Source of the DNA: Propionibacteriales bacterium
GTDB taxonomy: Bacteria > Actinomycetota > Actinomycetes > Propionibacteriales > Propionibacteriaceae
Direction: 5' to 3'
Length of the DNA: 9,857 bases
Assembly: GCA_030453285.1 (NCBI GenBank)
Contig: JAKDKP010000036.1
Coordinates: forward strand, 1 to 9,857
The first letter of the stretch is position 1. Each line of letters opens with the position of its first letter. The position numbers were made by a program, and so were the translations under genes. The notes under the pieces are model-generated. The model worked only from the letters and a program-made list of their open reading frames with translations, made no database searches and was not told where the DNA came from. Positions 1 through 6,043 of the stretch are shown here, piece by piece.

Positions 1-679
1 CGACGAGTTCGTCGTACGCCGGTTGGCCCATCATCGCCACCAGCTCAGCAGCACTCGAGCGGTACACCGGCTCGGGGGAGATGTGTGCCTCGGTGTTGGA
101 GGAGCAGTACCAGTCCAGGTCGTGCCCACCGGGGCCCCAGCCCTCTCGTACGTACTCCCCGATGCTGATCTCCAGATAGCTCGTGTCGTCGGTACGAGTG
201 ACGGTGCGGTAGCTGCGGCGGATCGGCAGCTGCCAGCACACGTCCGGCTTGGTCTCGACGAAGTCGCGGCCCTGGGCATTGGCCAGATGGTGCAGCGCGC
301 ACCCGTAGCCGCCGGCGAAGTCGCGATCGTTGAAGAAGATGCACTGTCCGTCGACCACGCGTGTGTTGCGATCGCCGTCCTCGTCGGTCTCGACCCAGCC
401 GCCGTCCTTGGCCTGCGGCTTGCGCTGCCAAGTTTTGCCGGTGAGCTGCTTGACCGCCTTGCGGACCCGCTTCTCGTCGTCCTCGTCGGCGAAGTGCGCG
501 CCGAGCGTGCAGCAGCCCGATTCGGGGCGATTCTGATAGATGCCGGCGCAGCCACCACCGAAGATGCACTGCCAGCGCGAGGTCAGCCAGGTCAGGTCGC
601 ACCTGAACATCTGGTCCTCATCGGCGGGATCGACGAACTCGGCCCAAGCGCGCGGAAAGGGGAGAAGGACTTCTGGCAC
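1..679 (-). CDS. Cysteine-rich DUF3109/YkgJ-like conserved protein (partial, C-terminus off window)
   Basis: The reading frame is open from a GTG at 679 to the left edge (226 codons, no stop seen). The GTG is preceded by AAGGTG about 7 nt upstream, and an in-frame TAA just upstream limits the start. The protein has nine cysteines: C27, C38, C44, the pair C56-C57, C113, C127, C148 and C192. Landmarks are [11 protein letters not shown] (28-38), GCALHH (126-131) and [12 protein letters not shown] (144-155). The spacing C-x13-C-x20-C ending in CWxLPI resembles the metal-binding cysteine clusters of DUF3109/YkgJ-type proteins, so an Fe-S or zinc site is likely; the function is unknown. From memory, Mycobacterium Rv0495c, which also lies beside a ppx gene, belongs to this type, but this was not checked. 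It sits 9 nt downstream of the PH-like gene and is probably co-transcribed with it. The family call is moderately sure, and that this frame is coding is near certain. Confidence 0.85.
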   Translation of the reverse strand, partial: MPEVLLPFPRAWAEFVDPADEDQMFRCDLTWLTSRWQCIFGGGCAGIYQNRPESGCCTLGAHFADEDDEKRVRKAVKQLTGKTWQRKPQAKDGGWVETDEDGDRNTRVVDGQCIFFNDRDFAGGYGCALHHLANAQGRDFVETKPDVCWQLPIRRSYRTVTRTDDTSYLEISIGEYVREGWGPGGHDLDWYCSSNTEAHISPEPVYRSSAAELVAMMGQPAYDELV

Positions 680-688
680 GCCGACACC

Positions 689-1210
689 TTAGTGCCAGGC
701 CGCGACGATTCGTTTGGCCGCGCCGGGGAAGATGTAGCCGCACACCAGCGCGATGGCCGATCCGTCGGTGAGCACGAGCCGTAGCCTGCCGGTCTGTGCG
801 AAGCGGGGCGCCCAGGACAGTGATGCCACCTCTTCTCGCCACAGCTCCCAGTCGATGGTCACCGTTGTGTTGTTCACAGTGCCGGTGAGCAGCCGCTGGT
901 TGGTGACCACCAGGTCGGACCCGAACCGTGACGCGGTGCTGAGCAACTGTGCCTTCGAACCCGGCCACCCCACCAGAGACATCCCCGACACGAGTCGCTC
1001 GGCGATGCCCAGGGTGCGCTCCGTCGGCAATCCGAGCGCCATGTCTGCTGCTTCCTGCAGGTCGAAGCGCGGTCGCGGCGCGCCCAGGTCTTCATGGCCA
1101 GGGTGGTACTGGAACAGCTCCATCGCCAGGGGCCGTTCGTCGGGGTGCAGCACTGGGGCCAGGTTGTCGCCATACAAGCGCAGGTAGTTGATGAGGCCCA
1201 TGCCGCTCAT
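689..1210 (-). CDS. Conserved hypothetical protein with PH-like C-terminal half
   Basis: A 173-aa protein is read from ATG 1210 (MSGMGLINYL). ATG 1201 and TTG 1225 are alternative starts, and none has a strong ribosome binding site. The N-terminal half carries HPDERPL, and an ALGLPTERTLGIAERL-like stretch follows. The C-terminal half reads SDLVVTNQRLL, then W-x-LW, then LRLVLTDGSAIAL. This order (a beta strand with 'VTNxRLL', a tryptophan-bearing strand, a 'LxLxLTDGSxIxL' hairpin, a closing helix) is what bacterial PH-like (bPH) domains show, so I infer one. No signal peptide or membrane segment is seen. It heads a two-gene operon with the Cys-cluster gene, 9 nt before that gene's GTG. I do not recognise a specific family, and no enzymatic role can be given. 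Confidence 0.75.
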   Translation of the reverse strand: MSGMGLINYLRLYGDNLAPVLHPDERPLAMELFQYHPGHEDLGAPRPRFDLQEAADMALGLPTERTLGIAERLVSGMSLVGWPGSKAQLLSTASRFGSDLVVTNQRLLTGTVNNTTVTIDWELWREEVASLSWAPRFAQTGRLRLVLTDGSAIALVCGYIFPGAAKRIVAAWH

Positions 1211-1266
1211 TGAACACCGTGCCAAGGTCCCAGACGGGCAGCGGCAGAACAGGTAAGCCGAGTCCA

Positions 1267-1278
1267 GATGCCGGCATC
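1267..1278. promoter_or_regulatory. 12-bp perfect palindrome (possible operator)
   Basis: GATGCCGGCATC is fully self-complementary with no spacer and lies in the divergent spacer, 57 nt upstream of ATG 1210 of the minus-strand gene. Placement suggests a dimeric regulator site, but a GC-rich 12-mer palindrome can also arise by chance, and no second copy was seen in this spacer. Confidence 0.3.
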
Positions 1279-1380
1279 ATTTCCACCATCGCGTGCAGGC
1301 TTACCGGAATTGCCGCGGGGGCGAGTCCAGGGGGAGGGGCCCGATTCTGTGGACAACGTCTGTCACGAAGGGTCTGCCGA

Positions 1381-1409
1381 TTGATGCCTGTGGACGGGGC
1401 GGCAATTCT
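1381..1409 (+). promoter_or_regulatory. Weak candidate promoter for the DUF559 gene
   Basis: TTGATG (1381-1386) is followed by a 17-nt spacer and AATTCT (1404-1409). The -35 is a fair match and the -10 is poor. A start site near 1416 would leave a short leader containing AAGGTCC before ATG 1435. This fits the chosen start and would place the alternative ATG 1384 inside the promoter. Confidence 0.3.
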
Positions 1410-1434
1410 GGCCGGCGGCACCCAAGGTCCTGAC

Positions 1435-2343
1435 ATGTTCAGACCTGCCGCGCCGCGACCGCCGCTTGAGCGCCCGACCGCCGAGGACACTGATCGGGGT
1501 GTCTTTCGCCGATCCCGTCTGGTGGCGGCGTTGGGTGAGGTGGAAGTCAAGTCGCTGGTCCGTCGCGGTGAGCTGCGTCGCGTGCGGCACGGTTGGTACG
1601 CCGACGCGACCGCCGACCCTGCGGTGGAGCGGGCTGTGCGGCTCGGTGGACAGCTGTCCTGCCTGAGTGCCCTGCGCCTGCACGGTGTCTGGGCCGTGGG
1701 CTCGGCGCTGCATGTCGCCAGGCGACGCCAGCCGCGTGAGGCTCTGTCGGGTCTGGTCCTGCACTCCGTACCTGCTCTGGCCTGGGCCTCCGCCGTTGCC
1801 CCGGTCATCGAGGCGCTGGCGCAGGTCATCCGGCACCACGACCCCGAGACGGCCCTGATGTCGTGTGAGTCGGCGGTCAACCTCGGACTGCTCGGCGCCG
1901 TTGAGGTCGATACGCTGCTGGCGCGCGCACAGCAGTGGAAGCAGCCGATCCTGCAACGGTTCGACCCGCTGGCCGAATCGGGATCGGAGACGCGCCTCCG
2001 GCTCTTCTTCCGTGGCCGCGGGGCACCGGTCCGGGCCCAGGTGCACCTCACCCCGTCCATCCGGTCGGACCTGCTGGTCGGCTGCAGCTGGGTGATCGAG
2101 GCCGACAGCCGGCAACACCATGGCAGCCCGGCCGACCGCATGCGTGATCTTGAGCGTGACCTGACGCTGGCCCGACTCGGATACCGCGTGACGCGGTTGA
2201 GCTACGACCAGATCTTCTGTACGTGGCAGGACACCAGACGCGTCCTGTCGGGCATTCTGCGCACCCGGCAGCATCGGCGTCTGCCAATACCGGTAGACAT
2301 GGTCGGCGAGCTGCCAAAGTTTCCGGCATCTCGACCATGGTGA
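1435..2343 (+). CDS. AbiEi-type winged-helix plus DUF559 (Vsr-like nuclease fold) protein
   Basis: A 302-aa protein; ATG 1435 was chosen because AAGGTCC lies 7 nt upstream. Residues 22-60 (GVFRRSRLVAAL, then LVRRGELRRVRHGWY) match the winged-helix N-terminus of AbiEi-type antitoxin/regulator proteins of actinobacteria. A middle region follows (SCLSALRLHGVW, 76-86). The C-terminal 110 residues look like DUF559, a PD-(D/E)XK relative of Vsr mismatch endonuclease: E185 in SGSE, D212 in RSDLLVG, E222 and D224 in VIEAD, HH228-229, then RDLTLARLGYRVTRLSYDQI (241-260). In many relatives the motif reads ExDG; here it is EADS. No toxin partner gene (AbiEii) is adjacent, so a role as half of a toxin-antitoxin pair is not supported here. 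DNA binding or a nuclease-like role is inferred from the folds only. It is followed 28 nt later by ppx on the same strand. Confidence 0.85.
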   Translation: MFRPAAPRPPLERPTAEDTDRGVFRRSRLVAALGEVEVKSLVRRGELRRVRHGWYADATADPAVERAVRLGGQLSCLSALRLHGVWAVGSALHVARRRQPREALSGLVLHSVPALAWASAVAPVIEALAQVIRHHDPETALMSCESAVNLGLLGAVEVDTLLARAQQWKQPILQRFDPLAESGSETRLRLFFRGRGAPVRAQVHLTPSIRSDLLVGCSWVIEADSRQHHGSPADRMRDLERDLTLARLGYRVTRLSYDQIFCTWQDTRRVLSGILRTRQHRRLPIPVDMVGELPKFPASRPW

Positions 2344-2371
2344 CCGGTTCTCTCGGAAGGTGGCACAGCCC

Positions 2372-3289
2372 ATGCGCATGGGGGTTCTGGACGTCGGCTC
2401 GAACACCGTCCATCTGCTGGTGGTGGACGCGCGACTCGGCGGCCCGCCGATCCCGGCCGCTTCGCACAAGAGCGAGCTGCGCCTGGCCGAGCACCTCACG
2501 GCCGACGGTGATCTGTCTGACGAGGGTGCCGACAAGCTCATCGAGTCGGTCCGCTCCTGCCGTGCATTGGCCGAGGACACCGGGTGTGCCGAGGTGCTCG
2601 CCTTCGTCACCTCCGCCCTGCGTGAGGCCTCCAACAGTGATGCGGTGCTCGCACGCGTGCTGGCCGAGACCGGCCAGGAGCTGGAGATTCTGTCTGGTGG
2701 CGACGAGGCCCGGATGACCTTCCTTGCCGTACGACGTTGGTACGGCTGGTCGGCCGGAACGTTGGCCGTCCTCGACATCGGCGGCGGCTCGTTGGAACTG
2801 TCCGCCGGCGGTGAGGAGGCGCCGGAGGTGGCGCTGTCGGTGCCGGTGGGCGCGGGCCGGGTGCACCGGACCTGGTCGGACGAGGACGGCTCGCTCGACG
2901 TGGGTAAGGTGCGCAAGGACGTTCGTGCTCAGATCGGTGGCGTGATCGGTGACGTCCTGCGGGCCGGCCCGTTCGAGAAGGTCGTGGCCACGTCCAAGAC
3001 GTTCCGCAGCCTGAGTCGGATCTCCGGTGCCGCGCCGTCCAGCCAGGGCCCGTACGTTCCGCGCAGCCTCAAGCGTGGCGATGTGTCGGCGTGGGTGCCG
3101 AAGCTGGCCACGATGAAGCCGGCCGAACGGGCCCAGCTCCCCGGGGTCTCCGCGGGGCGGGCTCCGCAGCTCCTGGCCGGCGCGATCGTTGCCGAGGCGG
3201 CGATGGAACTGGCCGGCGTCGACGTCGTCGACGTCTGCCCGTGGGCGCTGCGGGAAGGTCTGCTGCTCGACCGGCTCGACCGGTTGTGA
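2372..3289 (+). CDS. ppx: Ppx/GppA family phosphatase (exopolyphosphatase / pppGpp phosphohydrolase)
   Basis: A 305-aa short-form Ppx/GppA protein of the ASKHA (actin/Hsp70) fold. The phosphate-1 loop is GVLDVGSNTVHLLVVD (4-19) and the phosphate-2 loop is VLDIGGGSLEL (133-143). The SGGDEAR segment (108-114) matches the region holding the catalytic acidic residue, and RRWYGW (121-126) is typical of actinobacterial members. The family removes terminal phosphate from polyphosphate and/or converts pppGpp to ppGpp in the cytoplasm; sequence alone does not say which. Length fits the roughly 300-aa actinobacterial forms lacking the C-terminal HD domain of E. coli Ppx. ATG 2372 was chosen with GGAAGG (2355-2360) as its binding site; GTG 2360 overlaps that site and is unlikely. 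The neighbourhood (Cys-cluster gene upstream, TIM-barrel gene downstream) is like that of Mycobacterium ppx1 as I recall it. Confidence 0.93.
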   Translation: MRMGVLDVGSNTVHLLVVDARLGGPPIPAASHKSELRLAEHLTADGDLSDEGADKLIESVRSCRALAEDTGCAEVLAFVTSALREASNSDAVLARVLAETGQELEILSGGDEARMTFLAVRRWYGWSAGTLAVLDIGGGSLELSAGGEEAPEVALSVPVGAGRVHRTWSDEDGSLDVGKVRKDVRAQIGGVIGDVLRAGPFEKVVATSKTFRSLSRISGAAPSSQGPYVPRSLKRGDVSAWVPKLATMKPAERAQLPGVSAGRAPQLLAGAIVAEAAMELAGVDVVDVCPWALREGLLLDRLDRL

Positions 3290-3340
3290 GGCTTCGACAG
3301 GCTCAGCCATCGTGAGGAGGCTCAGCCATCGTGAGGAGGC
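3290..3340. repeat. Tandem 19-bp repeat joined to an actinobacterial dispersed-repeat word
   Basis: Two perfect adjacent copies of GGCTCAGCCATCGTGAGGA lie at 3300-3318 and 3319-3337, followed by GGC as the start of a third. Immediately before them is GCTTCGACAGGCTCAG (3291-3306). To my knowledge this word is part of a palindromic REP-like element common in Propionibacteriaceae and Micrococcales. Only one arm is seen here. It fills most of the 69-nt gap between ppx and the TIM-barrel gene. Confidence 0.7.
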
Positions 3341-3346
3341 AGGGTC

Positions 3347-3352
3347 TAGGCT
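3347..3352 (+). promoter_or_regulatory. -10 element for a leaderless transcript
   Basis: TAGGCT fits the TANNNT -10 consensus and ends 6 nt before GTG 3359, so transcription starting at the usual distance would begin at the start codon itself. The box contains an in-frame TAG (3347-3349), which excludes any earlier start, and no binding site lies at usable distance (the GGAGG at 3334-3338 is 20 nt away). No clear -35 is visible. Confidence 0.5.
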
Positions 3353-3358
3353 GGTCGG

Positions 3359-4243
3359 GTGAGTTCCTCCAACGGGGCCGTCCCCCAGAACGGCACGGGA
3401 GCGAGCAGGGCCAAGGTCGTCCTGTCCACCTCGTGTGTGTATCCCGAGTCGACTTCCAGTGCCTTCGAAGTGGCTCGCCGCCTCGGGTACGACGCGGTCG
3501 AGGTGATGGTCGGCATCGACCCGGTGGCCGCCGACATCGACGCGGTCCGCAAGCTGCAGGACTACCACCAGGTCGAGGTCGCCTCGATCCATGCGCCTTG
3601 TCTGTTGGTCACCCAGACCGTGTGGGGGCGCGACCCGTGGGAGAAGTTGGAACGCTCCGCGGTGGCCGCACGGACCCTCGGCGCCGACACCGTCGTGGTT
3701 CATCCGCCCTTCCGCTGGCAGCGCGAGTACGGACGAACGTTCGAGCAGGGCATCCAACGACTCAACGACGCGACGGGCATCACCTTCGCGGTCGAGAACA
3801 TGTACCCCTGGCGTGGGGGAGGGGCTGAACTCAAGGCGTACTCGCCGGGCTGGGATCCCAGCGACTTCTCGTACGAGCACCTCACGCTCGACTTCTCACA
3901 CGCCTCGACGGCACGCCAACAGTCGCTGGACCTGGCCAAGGCGTGGGGTGACCGGCTGGCGCACGTGCACGTGACCGACGGTCTGGGCAGTCTGAAGGAC
4001 GAGCACCTGCTGCCCGGCGAGGGTGATCAGCAGGCCGACAAGGTGCTCAACCATCTGGCCGCCAGCAACTTCGCCGGCCACGTCGTGCTCGAGGCCAACA
4101 CGCGCCGCGCCAGTTCCCGCCACGAACGGGAGCAGATGTTGGCCCGCTCGCTGGAGTTCATCCGGAAACATCTGCGCGCCGAGCCGGTCGGCATCGGCGC
4201 CGGTTCGGGAGCCGATTCGGCAGGGCTGACCGGCCGGAGCTAG
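3359..4243 (+). CDS. Sugar phosphate isomerase/epimerase family TIM-barrel protein
   Basis: A 294-aa protein of the AP-endonuclease-2/xylose-isomerase-like TIM-barrel superfamily. Strand-end residues fitting the divalent-metal site are H78 (SIHAP), H115 (VVHPPFRW), E146 (AVENMYPW), D178 and H181 (LTLDFSHAS), H202/H204 and D207 (AHVHVTDG), H216, and E245 (VVLEANT). Members isomerise or epimerise sugars or cyclitols, or act as endonuclease-like enzymes; the substrate here is unknown. The N-terminus (1-18) and C-terminus (276-294) are Gly/Ser/Ala-rich and probably disordered. GTG 3359 is the first possible start because an in-frame TAG lies 12 nt upstream. It has no ribosome binding site, so leaderless translation is likely. 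It follows ppx and precedes proline dehydrogenase on the same strand; the ppx-TIM order is conserved in actinobacteria as I recall. Confidence 0.88.
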   Translation: MSSSNGAVPQNGTGASRAKVVLSTSCVYPESTSSAFEVARRLGYDAVEVMVGIDPVAADIDAVRKLQDYHQVEVASIHAPCLLVTQTVWGRDPWEKLERSAVAARTLGADTVVVHPPFRWQREYGRTFEQGIQRLNDATGITFAVENMYPWRGGGAELKAYSPGWDPSDFSYEHLTLDFSHASTARQQSLDLAKAWGDRLAHVHVTDGLGSLKDEHLLPGEGDQQADKVLNHLAASNFAGHVVLEANTRRASSRHEREQMLARSLEFIRKHLRAEPVGIGAGSGADSAGLTGRS

Positions 4244-4246
4244 AGT
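4241..4246 (+). promoter_or_regulatory. Candidate -10 box of proline dehydrogenase
   Basis: TAGAGT matches TANNNT and includes the TAG stop codon of the preceding gene. A start site around 4253-4256 would give a leader of roughly 40 nt with the strong AGGAGGAGGAG site. No convincing -35 was found, so read-through from upstream is also possible. Confidence 0.4.
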
Positions 4247-4276
4247 CCTGCTGGCGTGGGACGACCCCCGCGACGC

Positions 4277-4287
4277 AGGAGGAGGAG
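4277..4287 (+). promoter_or_regulatory. Strong ribosome binding site of proline dehydrogenase
   Basis: AGGAGGAGGAG lies 5 nt before GTG 4293 and decides this start. It contrasts with the leaderless-looking gene just upstream. Confidence 0.85.
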
Positions 4288-4292
4288 ATCAG

Positions 4293-5222
4293 GTGCTGCG
4301 ACAGGCTCTCCTGGGACTGTCCCAGGTCGAGGCGATCAAGACGGCTTCCACCCGGCTGCCGATCACCAGGCCGGTCGTCGAGCGGTTCATCGCCGGCGAG
4401 CACACCGCCGACGCCCTCACCGTCACCGGCCAGCTCGTCGCCGCCGGATTGCGGGTGACGATCGATCATCTCGGCGAGTACACCACCACCATCGACCAGG
4501 CCGACGCGACGACCGTCGCCTATCTCGACCTCTTGGCCGCTCTGGGCGAGGCCGGTCTGGCCCCGCACGCCGAGGTCTCTCTGAAACTGTCCGCGGTTGG
4601 GCAGTCCCTGGGTCGCGACGGTGCCTCGGTGGCGTTGGAGAACGCCCGCATGATCAGCATTGCCGCCCGTACGGCCGGCACGACGGTCACCCTCGACATG
4701 GAGGACCACACCACCACCGACTCGACGCTGGCGGTGCTGCGGGAACTGCGCCAGGACTTTCCCGACACCGGCGCGGTGATCCAGGCGTACCTGCACCGCA
4801 GTGAGGCCGACTGTCGCGACCTGGCCGTCGCCGGTTCGCGTGTACGGCTGTGCAAGGGCGCCTACCGTGAACCGGGCAGTGTCGCGTTCACCGAACGGCA
4901 GGCGATCGACAAGGCCTACGTCCGCTGCGCCAAGGTCCTGATGGCCGGCGACGGCTACCCGATGTTGGCCACCCATGACCCGCGACTGATCGCGATCGGT
5001 GCCGATCTGGCGCAGCGCTTCGGGCGCAGCAAGGACGACTTCGAGTTCCAGATGCTGCACGGGATCCGACCGACCGAGCAGTTGCGCCTGACCAACGCTG
5101 GCCACCGAATGCGGGTCTACCTCCCGTACGGGCAGGACTGGTACGGCTACATGGTGCGTCGGATGACCGAGAAGCCCGCCAACCTTGGGCTCTTCGTGAA
5201 GAGCCTCACCTCACGTCGCTGA
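4293..5222 (+). CDS. Proline dehydrogenase (monofunctional, PRODH family)
   Basis: A 309-aa FAD-dependent enzyme that oxidises L-proline to 1-pyrroline-5-carboxylate, passing electrons to the respiratory chain. Conserved PRODH barrel motifs appear in order: SLKLSA with K98 (96-101), DMEDHTTTD (135-143), QAYLHR (164-169), RLCKGAYREP (185-194), ATHD with H228 (226-229), EFQMLHG (251-257), and RVYLPYGQDWYGYMVRRMTE (274-293), which carries the paired arginines R289-R290 and E293 of the proline-binding region. The length matches Gram-positive stand-alone proline dehydrogenases (about 300 aa), not bifunctional PutA. It starts at GTG 4293 behind AGGAGGAGGAG. The usual partner, P5C dehydrogenase, is not within the window. 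Its stop lies 2 nt from that of the convergent CPBP gene. Confidence 0.95.
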   Translation: MLRQALLGLSQVEAIKTASTRLPITRPVVERFIAGEHTADALTVTGQLVAAGLRVTIDHLGEYTTTIDQADATTVAYLDLLAALGEAGLAPHAEVSLKLSAVGQSLGRDGASVALENARMISIAARTAGTTVTLDMEDHTTTDSTLAVLRELRQDFPDTGAVIQAYLHRSEADCRDLAVAGSRVRLCKGAYREPGSVAFTERQAIDKAYVRCAKVLMAGDGYPMLATHDPRLIAIGADLAQRFGRSKDDFEFQMLHGIRPTEQLRLTNAGHRMRVYLPYGQDWYGYMVRRMTEKPANLGLFVKSLTSRR

Positions 5223-5224
5223 AC

Positions 5225-6043
5225 TCACAGCCAGGACACGTACGGTCTGACGATGGTGTAGCCGACGAAGGCGACGATGTTGATCAACGTGTGGGTGATC
5301 ACCAGCGGCATCACCCGACGACACTTGAGGAAGATCACTCCGAAGATCAGTCCCATGATCAGATTGCCGACGAAGCCGCCGAACCCCTGATAGAGGTGGT
5401 ACGAGCCGCGGATCAGGGCGCTGGAGATGATCACCCAGGCCCAGCCCATGCCGATCTGCCGGGCCCGGATGAACCACCAGCCGAGCATGGTCACCTCCTC
5501 CAGCACCCCGTTCATCGCCGCCAGCCCGATCAACACCGGTACGGTCCACCACTGGTCGGTCAGATTGGCGGCCGCCACGGTGGTGTTCAGCCCAAGGGCC
5601 TTCGCTCCCAGATAGAGCCCGAGCCCCGGGATCCCAATCCCAGCAGCAATGCCCAGGGCCAGCACCACGTCGCGTCCGGGTCGACGAAGGTCGAAGCCGA
5701 TCATTCTCCGTACGCCGATGAAGGTGATGCTGAGCAGGTAGAGGGCCAGCAGTGCCGGTACGACCGGAAGGGTGAAGCCCAACACCTGATAGATCAGGTC
5801 GAGCCACGGACGATCGGGCACCTGGGAGGTGTTCATCGTGGTCGTCTGCTGGTTGAGTGGCTGATCGGGACGGGTCAGCTTCTCGATCAGATCGGTGATC
5901 GACCAGATGGCGGACTTGCCGAGGGAGACTCCGAGCAGCAGCACCATCTCGATGATCAACAACGCCCGGGGGAGTCGCGTACGGACCGCGGCTGCAGGGA
6001 AGTCCGGGGTCAGCGACCACTGCTCGGCCGGGGGACTGGTCAC
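5225..6043 (-). CDS. CPBP family intramembrane glutamic protease (Abi/CAAX-like)
   Basis: A 272-aa membrane protein with hydrophobic segments at about 28-48, 82-108, 126-146, 167-180, 200-212, 223-239 and 247-265. It carries the CPBP (CAAX protease / bacteriocin-processing) signatures. Motif 1 is LEEVTMLGWWFIRAR with E182-E183, motif 2 is RGSYHLYQG with H216, and the last is THTLIN with H251 and N255. These residues form the catalytic site of this Rce1-like family; targets of bacterial members are mostly unknown. It starts at GTG 6043, where GTGA overlaps the regulator's stop, so translation is probably coupled. No good ribosome binding site of its own is seen. Its stop faces that of proline dehydrogenase 2 nt away. 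Pairing with a DeoR-type regulator next to a polyol importer is unusual, and its job there is unknown. Confidence 0.9.
   Translation of the reverse strand: MTSPPAEQWSLTPDFPAAAVRTRLPRALLIIEMVLLLGVSLGKSAIWSITDLIEKLTRPDQPLNQQTTTMNTSQVPDRPWLDLIYQVLGFTLPVVPALLALYLLSITFIGVRRMIGFDLRRPGRDVVLALGIAAGIGIPGLGLYLGAKALGLNTTVAAANLTDQWWTVPVLIGLAAMNGVLEEVTMLGWWFIRARQIGMGWAWVIISSALIRGSYHLYQGFGGFVGNLIMGLIFGVIFLKCRRVMPLVITHTLINIVAFVGYTIVRPYVSWL

Larger units (their letters stand above)
1226..1434. other. Divergent intergenic region
   Basis: This spacer lies between the leftward PH-like gene and the rightward DUF559 gene. The plus frame of the DUF559 gene stays open through it back to 1210, but the translated extension has no domain character and the better ribosome binding site lies at 1423-1426. 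It holds one 12-bp palindrome and one weak promoter candidate, listed separately. No tRNA or stable terminator was seen. Confidence 0.6.

Noticed and set aside
23..784. 253-codon plus-strand open frame
   Set aside because: It is antisense to the Cys-cluster gene and the end of the PH-like gene. The minus frame shows clear conserved cysteine motifs and a proper ribosome binding site; this one is low-complexity with no domain.
1210..1434. 75-residue N-terminal extension of the DUF559 protein
   Set aside because: No domain character, and the start overlaps the divergent gene's start. The AAGGTCC before ATG 1435 is a better site.
3334..3338. GGAGG as ribosome binding site of the TIM-barrel gene
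   Set aside because: It is 20 nt from GTG 3359, and an in-frame TAG at 3347 prevents any closer start. It is part of the tandem repeat.
1363..3880. Long minus-strand open frames (517 and 610 codons) opposite the DUF559, ppx and TIM-barrel genes
   Set aside because: They are shadows created by high GC at third positions. The translations are Arg/Gly/Pro-rich without domains, and the plus strand encodes recognisable proteins throughout.
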